Numbered from the stretch's first letter, positions 26,712 through 35,938 are shown. The stretch is 64,000 bases of DNA from Marinobacter sp. 1-4A (GCF_016597725.1 NZ_VCGY01000010.1:62001-126000), one strand, 5' to 3'. The notes: generated by a model from the letters alone, not told the origin. Numbers and translations: made by a program.

Positions 26712-28139
26712 TCACTGTTTTTGCAGGAGTAACTTCAGTGCCATTACCGCGGCTTTGGTCTCGCGTTCGCTGGCGCTGGCAAAGCCCATTACCAATCCGG
26801 TTCGGGCTTCCTCCCCGATAAAATGGACGCTCAAGGGGGTGCTGCCAAAGCCCTTGGTCCTGAGCTTTTGGCTGATATCGGCGTCGTCGAAGCTGCCTTC
26901 CAGAACCAGATGCATGCCCGCACTCTCCGCCACGGGTGTGACCAGCCCGCCTAGTTCCGCTAGCACAAGCTTTTGGAAGTATGTCCATTTCTCTTTATAG
27001 AGCTGCCTCATGCGACGCAGGTGGCGGTTGAACTGCCCGCTGGTAATGAATTCCGCTATGGTCGCCTGCATGAGCAGGGGTGTTTCACCGCCGGTAACCC
27101 GCTTGGCCCACAGGAATGCCTCCACCATGGCTTCGGGTACAACCAGATAGCCGACTCGCAAGCCGGGAAGCAGGGTTTTACTGAAGCTTCCAACGTAAAG
27201 AACAGGGGTGTTATCAAATAACCCCTGAATGGCGGCGAAGGGTTTGTTGTGAAAGTGGAATTCGCTGTCGTAGTCGTCTTCTACAATCCAGGTCTGATTG
27301 CGCTGTGCCCACTGAACCAAGGCCATACGCTGCGCAATATCCAGAATTCCGCCCATGGGATACTGGTGTGTAGGGGTGCAAAACAACAGTTTGGCTGGGC
27401 CCATATCCGCAAGCGCATCCACATCCAGCACCTGGCCTTCCAAGGGTACGGGCAATAACGGGTTGCCATAACGCCCCAGCGCATAACGGGCGCCGCGATA
27501 GCCTGGGTTCTCGCAGAACACGCGGTCACCAGTTTGAAGCAGTACATCTGCAATCAAAGACAATGCCTGCTGCGCACCGTTGGTGATGATGATTTGATGC
27601 TCGTGGCAGCGCACCCCGCGGGACTCCCGTGCATAGTCTGCAACGGCTTTCCTTAGTGGTAGATAGCCTTGAATGCAGTCATACCCTCTGAGCAGTCTGC
27701 GGCTTTCCTGATGATGCAGGATCCGGTTCCAGCTGCGGATCGGGAAGGCGTCCAGATCTGGCAGGCCCGGCTGGAAGGGTAGGTTGGCGTCTTCCCCTAG
27801 TCGCATACTGTGCTTTGGCACGACGGGCAAAGGTGGCAGGGGCTGAGCATTGCTTGGCACATGCAAGACCGCATGATCGGGCTTGTTCAGGCTGGCACGG
27901 ATGTCCTCGTTGACGAACACCCCTTTGCCCGGATAGCTCAGCAGAAAGCCTTCTGCTTTAAGCTGGTCGTAAACCGCATTTACGGTATTTCTGCTCACCC
28001 CAAGATCTGCTGCCAGCTGCCTGCTTGATGGCAGTTGCCTGCCGGGCAGGTAGCGCTGGTCGATGATGCGTTGGGACAGTTGTCGATAGAGCTGTTGTTG
28101 CAGGGGGTTGGCCGAATCCAGCCGGATATCGTTTATCAC
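26712..28139 (-). CDS. MocR-type GntR regulator with aminotransferase domain
   Basis: A 475-residue fusion: an N-terminal winged helix (residues 12-75; GRQLPSSRQLAADLGVSRNT) and a fold-type I aminotransferase domain. The PLP lysine lies in VGSFSKTLLPGLRVGY. MocR regulators sense PLP or an aminated ligand and usually control a divergent gene. Here the divergent neighbour, 93 bases away, is a PPOX-fold flavin/PLP-type protein, which is the likely target. It starts at GTG. The P450 lies downstream with a 137-base gap. Confidence 0.92.
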   Translation of the reverse strand: MINDIRLDSANPLQQQLYRQLSQRIIDQRYLPGRQLPSSRQLAADLGVSRNTVNAVYDQLKAEGFLLSYPGKGVFVNEDIRASLNKPDHAVLHVPSNAQPLPPLPVVPKHSMRLGEDANLPFQPGLPDLDAFPIRSWNRILHHQESRRLLRGYDCIQGYLPLRKAVADYARESRGVRCHEHQIIITNGAQQALSLIADVLLQTGDRVFCENPGYRGARYALGRYGNPLLPVPLEGQVLDVDALADMGPAKLLFCTPTHQYPMGGILDIAQRMALVQWAQRNQTWIVEDDYDSEFHFHNKPFAAIQGLFDNTPVLYVGSFSKTLLPGLRVGYLVVPEAMVEAFLWAKRVTGGETPLLMQATIAEFITSGQFNRHLRRMRQLYKEKWTYFQKLVLAELGGLVTPVAESAGMHLVLEGSFDDADISQKLRTKGFGSTPLSVHFIGEEARTGLVMGFASASERETKAAVMALKLLLQKQ

Positions 28140-28176
28140 TTTAACTGGCCCTACTAAAAATCATAATGTGGATCTT

Positions 28177-28205
28177 TTGATGGTATCAGATGTTTTCTTT
28201 AATAG
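28177..28205 (+). promoter_or_regulatory. candidate sigma70 promoter of the PPOX gene
   Basis: TTGATG (28177-28182) is followed after 15 bases by TTTAAT (28198-28203), or after 17 by TAATAG. It sits in the 93-base MocR/PPOX divergent spacer, directly upstream of the PPOX ribosome site AAGGAA. A MocR operator would be expected to overlap it. Confidence 0.4.
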
Positions 28206-28232
28206 CGGGGTACTTAACGAAAGGAACCTATG

Positions 28233-28829
28233 ATGTCTTTAAAGGAAACCGACACCGCTGCCTTGTCTTCCCTTTCCTGTTGCCCGCGCAGCCGCGTGAA
28301 GCGCGCTGCGAAACGTGCGAGCTATGAGCGCGCGGAAGCTTACGCCCTGATCGACCGTTTAAAGACAGCCCATGTTGGGTTTGTGGAGGAGGGAGAGCCC
28401 AGAATTATTCCGCTTACGGCCTGGCGTCTGGGGGATGATCTTTATCTCCATAGCTTGAGCGGTGGCCGCTTGTGCAAGCAGCTGGAATCCGGTGCGCAGC
28501 TGTGTATTTCGTTTGCGGTAACGGAAGAATGGGTGATGAGTAAATCGGCCTATCACCATAGCGCAAACTACTCATCGCTGGTGTTGTTCGGAAAAGCCCA
28601 GCGGGTGCTGAACGATGTTGCGTTCGATGAGGCGTTCAAGGCTATTATCAACCAGCTTTCACCGGGGCGATGGGATCAGGTTCGCGCCCCCAGTGCCAAC
28701 GAGCGTAAAGCAACGGCTCTGTTTCGTGTGCCCATTGAAGAAGGCGCATTTAAAAGCCGAACCGGTGGGCCCAACGAGGAACCGGAGGATATGGCGCTGC
28801 CTGTGTGGCATGGTACGCAAGCGGTGTAG
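28233..28829 (+). CDS. pyridoxamine 5'-phosphate oxidase-family flavoprotein
   Basis: A 198-residue split-barrel protein of the Pyridox_ox_2/NimA-like group: RLKTAHVGFVEEGEPRIIPL, the strand LYLHSLSGGRLCKQLESG and HHSANYSSLVLFGKAQRV, the usual FMN-contact region. Classical PdxH motifs are not evident, so it is a putative FMN or heme-binding protein of uncertain reaction. Two adjacent ATG codons; the second is six bases from AAGGAA and is preferred. Divergent from a MocR regulator, which probably controls it. Confidence 0.85.
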   Translation: MSLKETDTAALSSLSCCPRSRVKRAAKRASYERAEAYALIDRLKTAHVGFVEEGEPRIIPLTAWRLGDDLYLHSLSGGRLCKQLESGAQLCISFAVTEEWVMSKSAYHHSANYSSLVLFGKAQRVLNDVAFDEAFKAIINQLSPGRWDQVRAPSANERKATALFRVPIEEGAFKSRTGGPNEEPEDMALPVWHGTQAV

Positions 28830-28958
28830 GTTTCAGCAATTCACTAATCCGCTATATAACCTAAGTTGCAAGCATGCTAAAAGATGGCCGTCTCAGTGGC
28901 GGCCCACAGATTAAGATGTGCTATGCCAGAGAATTTTATCCACGAAAGAGGAATGCAC

Positions 28959-29390
28959 ATGCTTATTTGTGGTGTTGAATTAAGCGGAAGCGAAGCGGTG
29001 GTGTGCTTGTTGAACTTGGAGATGGGGCAGTTCAGCCTGCCAGAGAACAATGTTCGAAAGATTACCTTGAAGAAGAATCATACCCGTGAAGATCTAAAAC
29101 AGTTTCAGGTATCTTTTGCGGAGTTTCTGGCAGAGCACAATGTGAAAAAAGTAGCCATTAAAGAGCGCATGCCCAAAGGCAAGTTTGCCGGTGGGGCAAT
29201 CAGCTTCAAAATGGAAGCGGCTATTCAGTTGCTGCCGGAGGCTGATGTTGAGGTGGAGTTGCTTTCATCAGCAACCATCAAAGCGACATTGTCTGCCAAG
29301 CCGCTGCCCATTCCTTTTGCAGAAACAGGCTTGAAGGTATTTCAGGAAACGGCGTTTGTTGCGGCCTACGTGGGGCATCTGGCGAAGTAG
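28959..29390 (+). CDS. DUF3010 family protein
   Basis: A 143-residue protein beginning MLICGVELSGSEAVVCLLN, the DUF3010 start. The body includes KKVAIKERMPKGKFAGGAIS and FQETAFVAAYVGHL at the end. The fold of this family resembles RNase H-like proteins, but the function is not established. The ATG is chosen because AGAGGA lies six bases upstream and the family begins there; a frame extension upstream has no support. A hairpin encloses its stop codon. Confidence 0.85.
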   Translation: MLICGVELSGSEAVVCLLNLEMGQFSLPENNVRKITLKKNHTREDLKQFQVSFAEFLAEHNVKKVAIKERMPKGKFAGGAISFKMEAAIQLLPEADVEVELLSSATIKATLSAKPLPIPFAETGLKVFQETAFVAAYVGHLAK

Positions 29391-29409
29391 CCGGTGCTCT
29401 TCGCCAGAT
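29377..29409 (+). terminator. 11-bp perfect hairpin around the DUF3010 stop
   Basis: ATCTGGCGAAG pairs perfectly with CTTCGCCAGAT; the TAG stop lies in the loop. An A-run, not a T-run, follows, so it is not a canonical terminator for the plus strand, but its place between convergent genes suggests transcript-end or RNA-stability function. Confidence 0.45.
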
Positions 29410-29419
29410 CAAAAAAACC

Positions 29420-29863
29420 TTATTGAGCGGTTGTAACGTACTTCAGAATCTCAACGATCTGTTCGGGTGTTTGCGCCCATGCCATGGCGGATGCGTCCAC
29501 TTCTTTCAGAGGGTGGATAATATCTTCTGCGTGCAGGGTAACGTAGGGTGTGCCCATAGCTGCACAGAAACCGGCATCAAAAGCCGCGTTCCATTGCTTG
29601 TACTTGTCACCAAACCGAATCACCGCCAAATCGCACTGCTCCAGCAGGGTTTTGGTGCGTATGCCATTTACCTTGGAGGACTGGTGGTCGCGCCAGAAAG
29701 CCACGTCCGGCTTACCTAACATATCGCCCGCTGCGTCGCTGGCTTCGTGGTTGGTCACAGGCGCAGTAAATTCCACTGGCAGCCCAGCCGCTTCTGCTCC
29801 AGCTTGAATCTGCTCACGCCAGTCAGTGTGAATTTCGCCAGAGAGATACACAGTCCAGATCAT
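29420..29863 (-). CDS. ytoQ: YtoQ family protein
   Basis: A 147-residue protein that matches YtoQ along its length: MIWTVYLSGEIHTDWREQI, FTAPVTNHEASDAAGD, DVAFWRDHQSSKVNGIRT and FGDKYKQWNAAFDAG. The fold is related to nucleoside 2-deoxyribosyltransferases, but no activity is assigned. Cytoplasmic. The ribosome site AGGAG is six bases before the ATG. Monocistronic, upstream of the thioesterase transcript's end. Confidence 0.88.
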   Translation of the reverse strand: MIWTVYLSGEIHTDWREQIQAGAEAAGLPVEFTAPVTNHEASDAAGDMLGKPDVAFWRDHQSSKVNGIRTKTLLEQCDLAVIRFGDKYKQWNAAFDAGFCAAMGTPYVTLHAEDIIHPLKEVDASAMAWAQTPEQIVEILKYVTTAQ

Positions 29864-29949
29864 GGAGTTCTCCTAAGTAAAATGGGTAAGGAAGGTTTGA
29901 GCCTTCGAGACCCTACCATAGCCCAGTAATTTAAAGAATCTCAGCCCGG

Positions 29950-30459
29950 TTAATCCTTATCGTCATCGCTCACTTTGGCCAGTTGTGCCCGGGTTTTAAG
30001 GCGCCCCTCACGTCGAATCTCTGCATTCGCGAAGCGCTGCCGCTGCTTACCTGTTTCCGGAATAACTGCAGGAACATCTATGGGCTTGTCGTTTTCATCC
30101 AAAGCAACGAACGTAAAAAAGGCAGACAGAATATGCCGAGTTTCGCCGGTGTAACTATTCTCCGCGACAACCTTGGCGCCAATTTCCATAGACGATCCCC
30201 AACTACGGTTTAGGGATAAACTGAATAGCAGAGTGTCGTTACCTTTAGCGGGAGCGCGAAAATGAATGGAGTCCACTGCCGCTGTAACACACACATGAGC
30301 GGAGTGGCGCTCCGCAACCACCAGAGCTAAACGGTCACATTTTGCCATGATCATTCCGCCGAATACGGTTTCATGGGAGTTCATATCATTGGGGAAAACT
30401 TTATAAACGTGTTTTTCAATGGCAGAAGCGGATACGGGTTTTGGCGACTTTTCAGGCAT
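29950..30459 (-). CDS. acyl-CoA thioesterase, hotdog fold (YciA-like)
   Basis: A 169-residue hotdog thioesterase: the segment NDMNSHETVFGGMIMAKCDR includes the catalytic Asn/Asp and Thr-x-x-Gly-Gly region, followed by HVCVTAAVDSIHFRAPAKGN and RHILSAFFTFVALDEN. The pattern is of the YciA/BACH acyl-CoA hydrolase group, which cleaves acyl-CoA to free acid and CoA. The C-terminal basic tail is extra. AAGGG precedes the ATG. Confidence 0.88.
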   Translation of the reverse strand: MPEKSPKPVSASAIEKHVYKVFPNDMNSHETVFGGMIMAKCDRLALVVAERHSAHVCVTAAVDSIHFRAPAKGNDTLLFSLSLNRSWGSSMEIGAKVVAENSYTGETRHILSAFFTFVALDENDKPIDVPAVIPETGKQRQRFANAEIRREGRLKTRAQLAKVSDDDKD

Positions 30460-30621
30460 GGCACCCTTTCTCTGTGTTGGTTTTAGGCTAAGGTTGTTCT
30501 CATGGTTATGATGAAGGGTACTACACCCTCTTTAAATGCGCTGGAGTGAACTTGTATTTCCGGTGTTTGCGCCAATCATATACAACCAGAGAACAATTTT
30601 TCATCTGATGTGAGGAGTTCA

Positions 30622-31581
30622 ATGGACTTCAAAGACTATTACGCCGTGCTTGGTGTGAGTGAGTCTGCCTCCCCCGAGGAAATCAAAAAATCCTATCGGA
30701 AGCTGGCACGGAAGTATCATCCGGATGTCAGTAAAGAGGAAAATGCCGACGAGAAGTTTAAAGATCTCGGCGAGGCTTACGAGGTGTTGAAAGACCCCGA
30801 AAAGCGCGCAGAATACGACCAGTTGCGTAAGTACGGTGCACAGGCCGATGGATCCTTCCAGCCGCCCCCCGGTTGGCAGAGCGCTTCGGGTTTTGGTGGC
30901 GGTGGATACACCGATGCAGATGCCCGCCAGTTCAGTGACTTTTTTGAGCAGATGTTCGGTGGCGGACCAGGCGCAGGTTCGGGTGCTGGTGGTTTCCGGC
31001 AGAGCATGCGCATGCGCGGTGAAGATGTTCATGCACGGTTGGCCCTGTTCCTTGAGGAAGTGTTTAACGGGTCCGAGAAGCAGGTCTCCTTTACCGTTCA
31101 TGAGGCCGATGAGCAGGGCCGTGTTGTAGCTCGGCAGAAAACACTGAAGGTGAAGATTCCCGCTGGAATGCGCGAAGGGCAGCATTTACGCCTGAAGGGT
31201 CAAGGGTCTCCCGGTTATGGAGGCGCAGCAGCGGGTGACTTGCTAATAGAGATCGAATTGGCACCGCATCCATTGTTTAGTGTAGAAGGGCGTGATGTTG
31301 TTGTGACCGTTCCGGTGGCACCTTGGGAGGCTGCGTTGGGTGCGACCGTTACAGTGCCAACAGTGGGCTCAAAGGTGAATGTGAAAGTACCTAAGGGAAC
31401 ATCTTCCGGCCGCAAGCTCCGCTTAAAAGGCAAAGGCTTGCCAGGCAAGCATCCGGGCGATCAGATTGTTATTCTACAGATAGCCATACCGGAGCAGCAT
31501 TCTGCGGAAGCAGAAAAGCTCTACGAGCAGCTTGCCGAGGCTGAGAAAGCATTCAACCCACGCAGCAAACTGCACCTGTGA
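30622..31581 (+). CDS. cbpA: DnaJ-like co-chaperone CbpA
   Basis: A 319-residue J-domain protein lacking the zinc fingers of DnaJ. J-domain residues 3-68 ([20 protein letters not shown] and the HPD of KYHPDV), a G/F-rich linker ([19 protein letters not shown]) and the C-terminal substrate-binding domains ([20 protein letters not shown]). It stimulates DnaK and also binds curved DNA in E. coli. The ATG is chosen because AGGAG is upstream and the J-domain begins here. The next gene, 16 bases on, encodes its modulator CbpM. Confidence 0.95.
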   Translation: MDFKDYYAVLGVSESASPEEIKKSYRKLARKYHPDVSKEENADEKFKDLGEAYEVLKDPEKRAEYDQLRKYGAQADGSFQPPPGWQSASGFGGGGYTDADARQFSDFFEQMFGGGPGAGSGAGGFRQSMRMRGEDVHARLALFLEEVFNGSEKQVSFTVHEADEQGRVVARQKTLKVKIPAGMREGQHLRLKGQGSPGYGGAAAGDLLIEIELAPHPLFSVEGRDVVVTVPVAPWEAALGATVTVPTVGSKVNVKVPKGTSSGRKLRLKGKGLPGKHPGDQIVILQIAIPEQHSAEAEKLYEQLAEAEKAFNPRSKLHL

Positions 31582-31597
31582 AGGGGGAGCCTAAAGC

Positions 31598-31945
31598 ATG
31601 AGTGATAGAAACAGTATTCTGACCGTTGAAGTAATGGACTCAGATGGCAGCACCTTCACTCTTCACGAAGTGTGCGAGCGAGGTGAGTGCCACGCGGAAT
31701 TTGTGATCAAGCTGGTAAGCTACGGCATTATTGCGCCGGTAGAACCGGCAGAGGAGACACGCCAGTGGCTGTTTGATGTTGCGGCGTTAGCTCGGCTGCA
31801 TAAGGCCAGACGTTTGCAGCGAGATTTGAAGATGAACCTGCCGGGTCTAGCCATGTCCCTAGAGCTTTTGGATGAGGTTCAAGATATGCGCAAGGAAGTA
31901 GAGCGCCTCAACCGGCAGTTACAGCAGCTAACGGGTGAGTGGTAG
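31598..31945 (+). CDS. cbpM: chaperone modulator CbpM
   Basis: A 115-residue MerR-like regulator of CbpA: VMDSDGSTFTLHEVCERG and FVIKLVSYGIIAPVEPAE match CbpM. The C-terminal helix (LLDEVQDMRKEVERLNRQLQ) is a coiled coil. CbpM binds the CbpA J-domain and inhibits its co-chaperone and DNA-binding activities. The cbpA-cbpM pairing with a 16-base gap supports the assignment. A hairpin overlaps its stop. Confidence 0.92.
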   Translation: MSDRNSILTVEVMDSDGSTFTLHEVCERGECHAEFVIKLVSYGIIAPVEPAEETRQWLFDVAALARLHKARRLQRDLKMNLPGLAMSLELLDEVQDMRKEVERLNRQLQQLTGEW

Positions 31946-31964
31946 CCAAGGTTGGCACCACTCA
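31936..31964 (+). terminator. terminator-like hairpin of cbpA-cbpM
   Basis: TGAGTGGT, one bulged A, then GCCAA pairs with TTGGC then ACCACTCA. The stop codon of cbpM lies inside the stem. A T-rich segment follows at a distance (GTTAAAGCGGTTTTT). It also ends just past the DUF6435 gene on the opposite strand. Confidence 0.55.
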
Positions 31965-31979
31965 TTGTTAAAGCGGTTT

Positions 31980-32153
31980 TTATTGGTTTTCTTCGTGCGC
32001 CTTGATTTCGGCGTAAATCTTCTCTGCCTCTTCCATCAACGTTCCGTGGCTTCTCAAATCTCCGTTGCGCTGTGCATGCAGCGCTTTCTCCAGCTTGTTT
32101 TCGTAGGCTTTTTGCAGTTTCTTCTTTGGGTCGCCCTTCAAAAATCCTAGCAT
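31980..32153 (-). CDS. DUF6435 small protein
   Basis: A 57-residue frame below common length cut-offs: MLGFLKGDPKKKLQKAYENK, then LEKALHAQRNGDLRSHGTLM, then EEAEKIYAEIKAHEENQ. The pattern (a short hydrophobic start, then DP-KKKLQK-Y and a charged helix with AQRNGD) is that of the DUF6435 family, found widely in marine gammaproteobacteria. It is nearly all helical and probably cytoplasmic. Function unknown. It converges with cbpM. Confidence 0.85.
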   Translation of the reverse strand: MLGFLKGDPKKKLQKAYENKLEKALHAQRNGDLRSHGTLMEEAEKIYAEIKAHEENQ

Positions 32154-32452
32154 TGCGTCATCTCAATATCGGTTTGTAGGTACAAGAATACGTTGGGAAC
32201 GCCTAAAAGTTCAGCGCGATCAGGGCATTTGTGCTGATGGTGCAGCTAGAATTGTCAGCTATAATGATGTCTAGCTTGGCTAAGTTTGTGCTGCCCGCGT
32301 TTTTGGCTGGAGTTTAAACATCGCGATGTGTCCGGCGAGCCCGTTTCTGGTTCGTCATCGTTATCACTCATAGCAGGTATTAGTGTGTTTTATTATGAAG
32401 GTCTAAAGATAAGAGAGGCACACTTGCTCGGTTCTCACCGAGAGAACGCATC
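32154..32452. other. 299-base non-coding spacer
   Basis: No gene is supported. A consensus -10 box TATAAT occurs at 32260-32265, but no good -35 box lies 16-18 bases before it. It lies upstream of both the DUF6435 gene and the DUF6502-like gene, so their promoters should be here. Confidence 0.4.
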
Positions 32453-32854
32453 ATGAAATCCAGCAATCAATCAGAATTTGTATGTCTTTGGGAGCCTACC
32501 GAGCTCGCCAGCACTATATTGTCCGCTTCAGGCAGGCAAGTGGTGAGCCATTGGATTAGTGCCATGGCGTTTCTTGACGAAAACCAACACCCGGTTTTAT
32601 TAGCAATGGACAAGCAGAGCGAGCCTAGTTTCAATCAACTCGTGCATGCGGTTAATCCGGGATTTGTTCCAGCAGTGGTACTCAATGAGCTGCTGCGCAA
32701 AGGCGTGGTTGAGCAGCTAGATAGCGGCTATCTTCTTCTTAGACGAAGCACTTACGTACACGATGTTCCGAGTTTCGATACCTCTCCCGGGGTGAGGCGC
32801 AAAACACACAGTCCCGGGCGGAGTGCAGGCAGGCGGTACAACGATGGAACCTGA
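32453..32854 (+). CDS. DUF6502-like protein, possibly truncated
   Basis: A 133-residue protein. The stretch SHWISAMAFLDENQHPVLLA, then FNQLVHAVNPGFVPAVVLNE, then LLRKGVVEQLDSGYLLLRR corresponds to the C-terminal half of DUF6502 proteins as I know them (W-x-x-D-x-FLDE-x-G, then S-F-x-x-L-V, then P-x-x-VL-x-ELLR-x-G). The N-terminal winged-helix-like part of the family is largely missing; the first 25 residues do not match. The tail is basic (RRKTHSPGRSAGRRYND). It is either a short family member or a fragment. Ribosome site moderate (GAGAGAA). Confidence 0.6.
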   Translation: MKSSNQSEFVCLWEPTELASTILSASGRQVVSHWISAMAFLDENQHPVLLAMDKQSEPSFNQLVHAVNPGFVPAVVLNELLRKGVVEQLDSGYLLLRRSTYVHDVPSFDTSPGVRRKTHSPGRSAGRRYNDGT

Positions 32855-32904
32855 TATCAACATTTAAAGATCTGCAACAAAATCCTACATAAAGAAGTCC
32901 CGCT

Positions 32905-32935
32905 TTGCCATTTACTTTGCTACAACTACTATAAG
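32905..32935 (+). promoter_or_regulatory. possible sigma70 promoter of the chemoreceptor gene
   Basis: TTGCCA (32905-32910) and TATAAG (32930-32935) are separated by 19 bases, longer than optimal, 65 bases upstream of the chemoreceptor ATG. The alternative of a flagellar sigma28 promoter was considered and not convincing. Confidence 0.3.
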
Positions 32936-33000
32936 ATGCATCTCAATAATTAAAATAACAACTACTCCGGGTGCCGGAATAGCGTGTTGAGGGATTGTTT

Positions 33001-34941
33001 ATGGCCTCTCTGTTTTTGAAAAATCTGACCACCAGTCGGCTGATTCGGCCTGTGTTTATTGCACTTATTGTCGCAGGCGTAGCGCAGGTGGTGATCAGTC
33101 AGTGGCTGATCACTGATCAGGTTGAACGCTTGATAGGCACCGCTAGTTCCGCCCTTGAACAGAGTGGTGATCAACTCAGCGACTCTTTTGAAACTACCCG
33201 CGATGATGTTCGATTGCGCTTGCAGACCATGCGAGAAGAAAGCGTTAGTGAGCTGGCTGCGGAGCTTACGCTCAAGCAAAGCCAGCAACAGAAACAGGTC
33301 GCAGAGAATGTTCGAAGTGCCGTTATGGCAGAGGCACAAGGGCTGGCGGATGTTTTGGCAGCGGTTGCTGCGCCGCTGATCTGGGATCGGGATGTTCCGC
33401 GGCTGACCAGTCTTGTGGAGTTGGCAGATGCCAGAGAGTCGGTACTCTTCGCGATTTACTTTGACCAGTATGGAAAGCGCCTGACCCGATATGTTGATCG
33501 CACAGATGAGCGCGTGCTTGCTCTCATGGAGCAGGGTGAGGGTCGAGGGGCGGCAAATCGCGTTCTGGAGGCGGCAACTCGTGATTCTAACGTCGTGATT
33601 ATCACTGCAGACATCAAGCCCAAAGGTTCTGCAATTGGGCAGCTAAAGATCGGGTTGGCTCTGGATGGCATCAACCGCGATCTAGCACAGTTGGAAAAAG
33701 AATTCGGTACAGCGCTTGCCAGCAGCATTAACACGGCAAGGCAAACCCTTGAAACCGAAACCGAGCAAGTGAACCAGCGACTGCAACAGCAGCTCACCGA
33801 TATCGGCGCAGACACGCAATCCCGTATCAGCGAGACGGTAGATGCGCTTCGCACGGAAGCATCGGGTTTGTCATCTAGCCTAACCTTGGTTGCTGTGAGT
33901 TCCATGATCGTGCTTCTGATTTTGATAGCAGCGGTACTCGGAGGTAGCGTATTGCCTAGAGTTTTACGGTTGAACTCCGCCATTCGCGGTATTGCGGATG
34001 GTGAGGCTGATTTGACTCGCCGTGTAAACCTGAAGGGCAATGACGAACTGACAGAAATGGCCCGAGGGGTAAACAAGTTTATTGCCCGCATTCAAGAGCT
34101 GGTAACCGATGTAAAAAGCTCTGCGGAATCTGCGGTAGGGCAGGCCCGGGCCCAAGGCGAGGTCAGCCGTGATGCGGTTGCAGCGGTAGGTGCCCAGCAG
34201 CAGGAAGTGGTGGAAGTGTCCGAAACCATGGCGGCTATGTCCCATAGCATTGCCGGTGTCGCCCAGAATATTGAGGAAGTGGCAGGCGCGGTACGAAGTG
34301 TTAGCACCGAGAGTGATGCAACAGCAGCCATATCTCGCGACGTGCTGAAACGCCTTGATGACGTTGTGCTTAACGTTCAAAAGGCCGTGGAGGCGGTAAG
34401 CGCTTTGGATAAACAAAGCATGCAGATCACCACTGTGTTGTCGGTTATCGGCGCCATTGCGGAGCAGACTAACTTGCTAGCGCTTAACGCAGCTATAGAA
34501 GCGGCCAGAGCGGGGGAATCGGGCCGTGGCTTTGCGGTTGTTGCCGATGAGGTGAGAACACTGGCCAGCCGAACACAGGAGTCTACTACCGAGATTGAGG
34601 CGATCATCGCGGGGCTGCAACAGGGCAGCAAACAGGCGGTATTGGTGATTGGCGAGGTATCTGAACAGGTTGCGGAATCGTCTGCAGAGTTCCGCCGCGC
34701 CGATCAGCACTTTGAGCAGATTAATCAGTTGCTAAGCAGCTTGCAGGAACGCGCTTTGGGTATTTCGTCGGTCGCCGAGCAGGAAGGTCGGCAGGCAGAA
34801 AAGGCAAGCGTGAGCGTTGAGGGCATTGCCCACTCATCTGAGGCCACCGTTGAAGCGATCAAGCGCTCCGACAATGCAAGCCTAAAAATCAGCGAATTAC
34901 TCGTGGCGTTGCAGGCCAATGCTTCCCAGTTCCGCGTGTGA
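33001..34941 (+). CDS. methyl-accepting chemotaxis protein
   Basis: A 646-residue transducer. Membrane helix 1 at about 14-34 ([19 protein letters not shown]), a periplasmic sensor of about 260 residues that is mostly helical, membrane helix 2 ([20 protein letters not shown]), HAMP ([20 protein letters not shown]) and a long MCP signalling coiled coil with the conserved tip [20 protein letters not shown]. No C-terminal CheR-binding pentapeptide. The ligand is unknown; the sensor does not resemble Cache or 4HB domains clearly. GAGGGA precedes the ATG by seven bases. No other chemotaxis genes are nearby. Confidence 0.94.
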   Translation: MASLFLKNLTTSRLIRPVFIALIVAGVAQVVISQWLITDQVERLIGTASSALEQSGDQLSDSFETTRDDVRLRLQTMREESVSELAAELTLKQSQQQKQVAENVRSAVMAEAQGLADVLAAVAAPLIWDRDVPRLTSLVELADARESVLFAIYFDQYGKRLTRYVDRTDERVLALMEQGEGRGAANRVLEAATRDSNVVIITADIKPKGSAIGQLKIGLALDGINRDLAQLEKEFGTALASSINTARQTLETETEQVNQRLQQQLTDIGADTQSRISETVDALRTEASGLSSSLTLVAVSSMIVLLILIAAVLGGSVLPRVLRLNSAIRGIADGEADLTRRVNLKGNDELTEMARGVNKFIARIQELVTDVKSSAESAVGQARAQGEVSRDAVAAVGAQQQEVVEVSETMAAMSHSIAGVAQNIEEVAGAVRSVSTESDATAAISRDVLKRLDDVVLNVQKAVEAVSALDKQSMQITTVLSVIGAIAEQTNLLALNAAIEAARAGESGRGFAVVADEVRTLASRTQESTTEIEAIIAGLQQGSKQAVLVIGEVSEQVAESSAEFRRADQHFEQINQLLSSLQERALGISSVAEQEGRQAEKASVSVEGIAHSSEATVEAIKRSDNASLKISELLVALQANASQFRV

Positions 34942-34951
34942 CGGAACTGGG
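34925..34951. terminator. 10-bp perfect hairpin at the chemoreceptor 3' end
   Basis: CCCAGTTCCG and CGGAACTGGG pair perfectly around a seven-base loop that contains the stop codon. GGGTATCCGTTACCC overlaps it as an alternative stem. It lies between convergent genes. No T-run follows. Confidence 0.45.
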
Positions 34952-34972
34952 TATCCGTTACCCTAAGCCTGC

Positions 34973-35938
34973 TTATTGACAAACCCGCGCACGGGCGCTC
35001 TCATATTCCTGCTTCAACCTTGAGACCAAAGCTTCAACGCTGACCACATCATTGATTTGGCTGACACCCTGACCAGCTGACCATACGGTTTTCCAGGCCT
35101 TGGCTTCGTCATCTACCGGTTTTAGCTTTTCACCGTAGTTGATTTCACCCGCCTGATTTAGCTTATCCATCGGGAATCCTGCGGCTTCTAAACTTTGCCG
35201 CATAAAGCTGGCTGGTATTCCAGAAACTGCTGGTGTGTGAATGATATCGCTGGATACAGATTCAATAATCATAGTGCGATAGGCTTCTTCTGCCCGGGAC
35301 TCGTTGGTGTTAATAAAACGAGTTCCCATATACGCCAAATCCGCACCAAGGGCTTTTGCGGCCAGTACGTCTTCACCGTGAGAGAGCCCGCCAGCTAGCA
35401 AAATGATGCCTTCAAACACCTCTCGGATTTCGGGCACCAGTACAAAGGGGTTGATAGTGCCCGCATGCCCACCAGCGCCTGCTGCAACAGCAATAATGCC
35501 GTCTACACCAGCCTCGGCCGCTTTGCGTGCGTGCTTTTGATTGGTTACATCGTGGAACACAGCGCCACCATAGCTGTGTACGGCTTCAACCACTTGGCTT
35601 GCGGCACCAAGCGACGTAATGATAATGGGCACCTGATGCTTTACACACAGCTCTAGATCGGCCTGCCAGCGTGGGTTGGAGCGGTGCACGATGAGGTTTA
35701 CCGCATAGGGCGCAATGTTGGCTTCGGGGTTTTCTTCCTTCAACTTGGCAAGCCCCTCATTCATCTGGACCAGCCACTCTTCGAAACCTTCACTCGTGCG
35801 TTGGTTTAGGGCGGGGAAGCTACCCACGATACCCTCCCGACAGCACGCCAGCGCCAATTCAGGTCCGGATATTAAAAACATGGGAGCTGCGACGAGGGGT
35901 AAACTGAGGGAGTCTTTGTTAAATGAAGGGCGTGGCAT
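34973..35938 (-). CDS. nitronate monooxygenase family flavoprotein
   Basis: A 321-residue TIM-barrel FMN enzyme. LPLVAAPMFLISGPELALAC is the N-terminal phosphate/FMN loop, VAAGAGGHAGTINPF carries the catalytic His of the AGGHxG motif, and ILLAGGLSHGEDVLAAKALG with YMGTRFINTNES matches the family. It oxidises nitronates such as propionate-3-nitronate, or acts as an enoyl-reductase relative (FabK); NMO is favoured by GGHAG. AAGGAG lies before the ATG. Monocistronic. Confidence 0.88.
   Translation of the reverse strand: MPRPSFNKDSLSLPLVAAPMFLISGPELALACCREGIVGSFPALNQRTSEGFEEWLVQMNEGLAKLKEENPEANIAPYAVNLIVHRSNPRWQADLELCVKHQVPIIITSLGAASQVVEAVHSYGGAVFHDVTNQKHARKAAEAGVDGIIAVAAGAGGHAGTINPFVLVPEIREVFEGIILLAGGLSHGEDVLAAKALGADLAYMGTRFINTNESRAEEAYRTMIIESVSSDIIHTPAVSGIPASFMRQSLEAAGFPMDKLNQAGEINYGEKLKPVDDEAKAWKTVWSAGQGVSQINDVVSVEALVSRLKQEYESARARVCQ

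Noticed and set aside
26629..26988. 119-codon frame antisense or out of frame to the MocR gene
   Set aside because: It overlaps a well-supported MocR gene and has no family resemblance.
32954..32985. Sigma28 flagellar promoter before the chemoreceptor gene
   Set aside because: TAAA and GCCGGAAT are separated by about 18 bases, not the 15 expected, so the match is not convincing.
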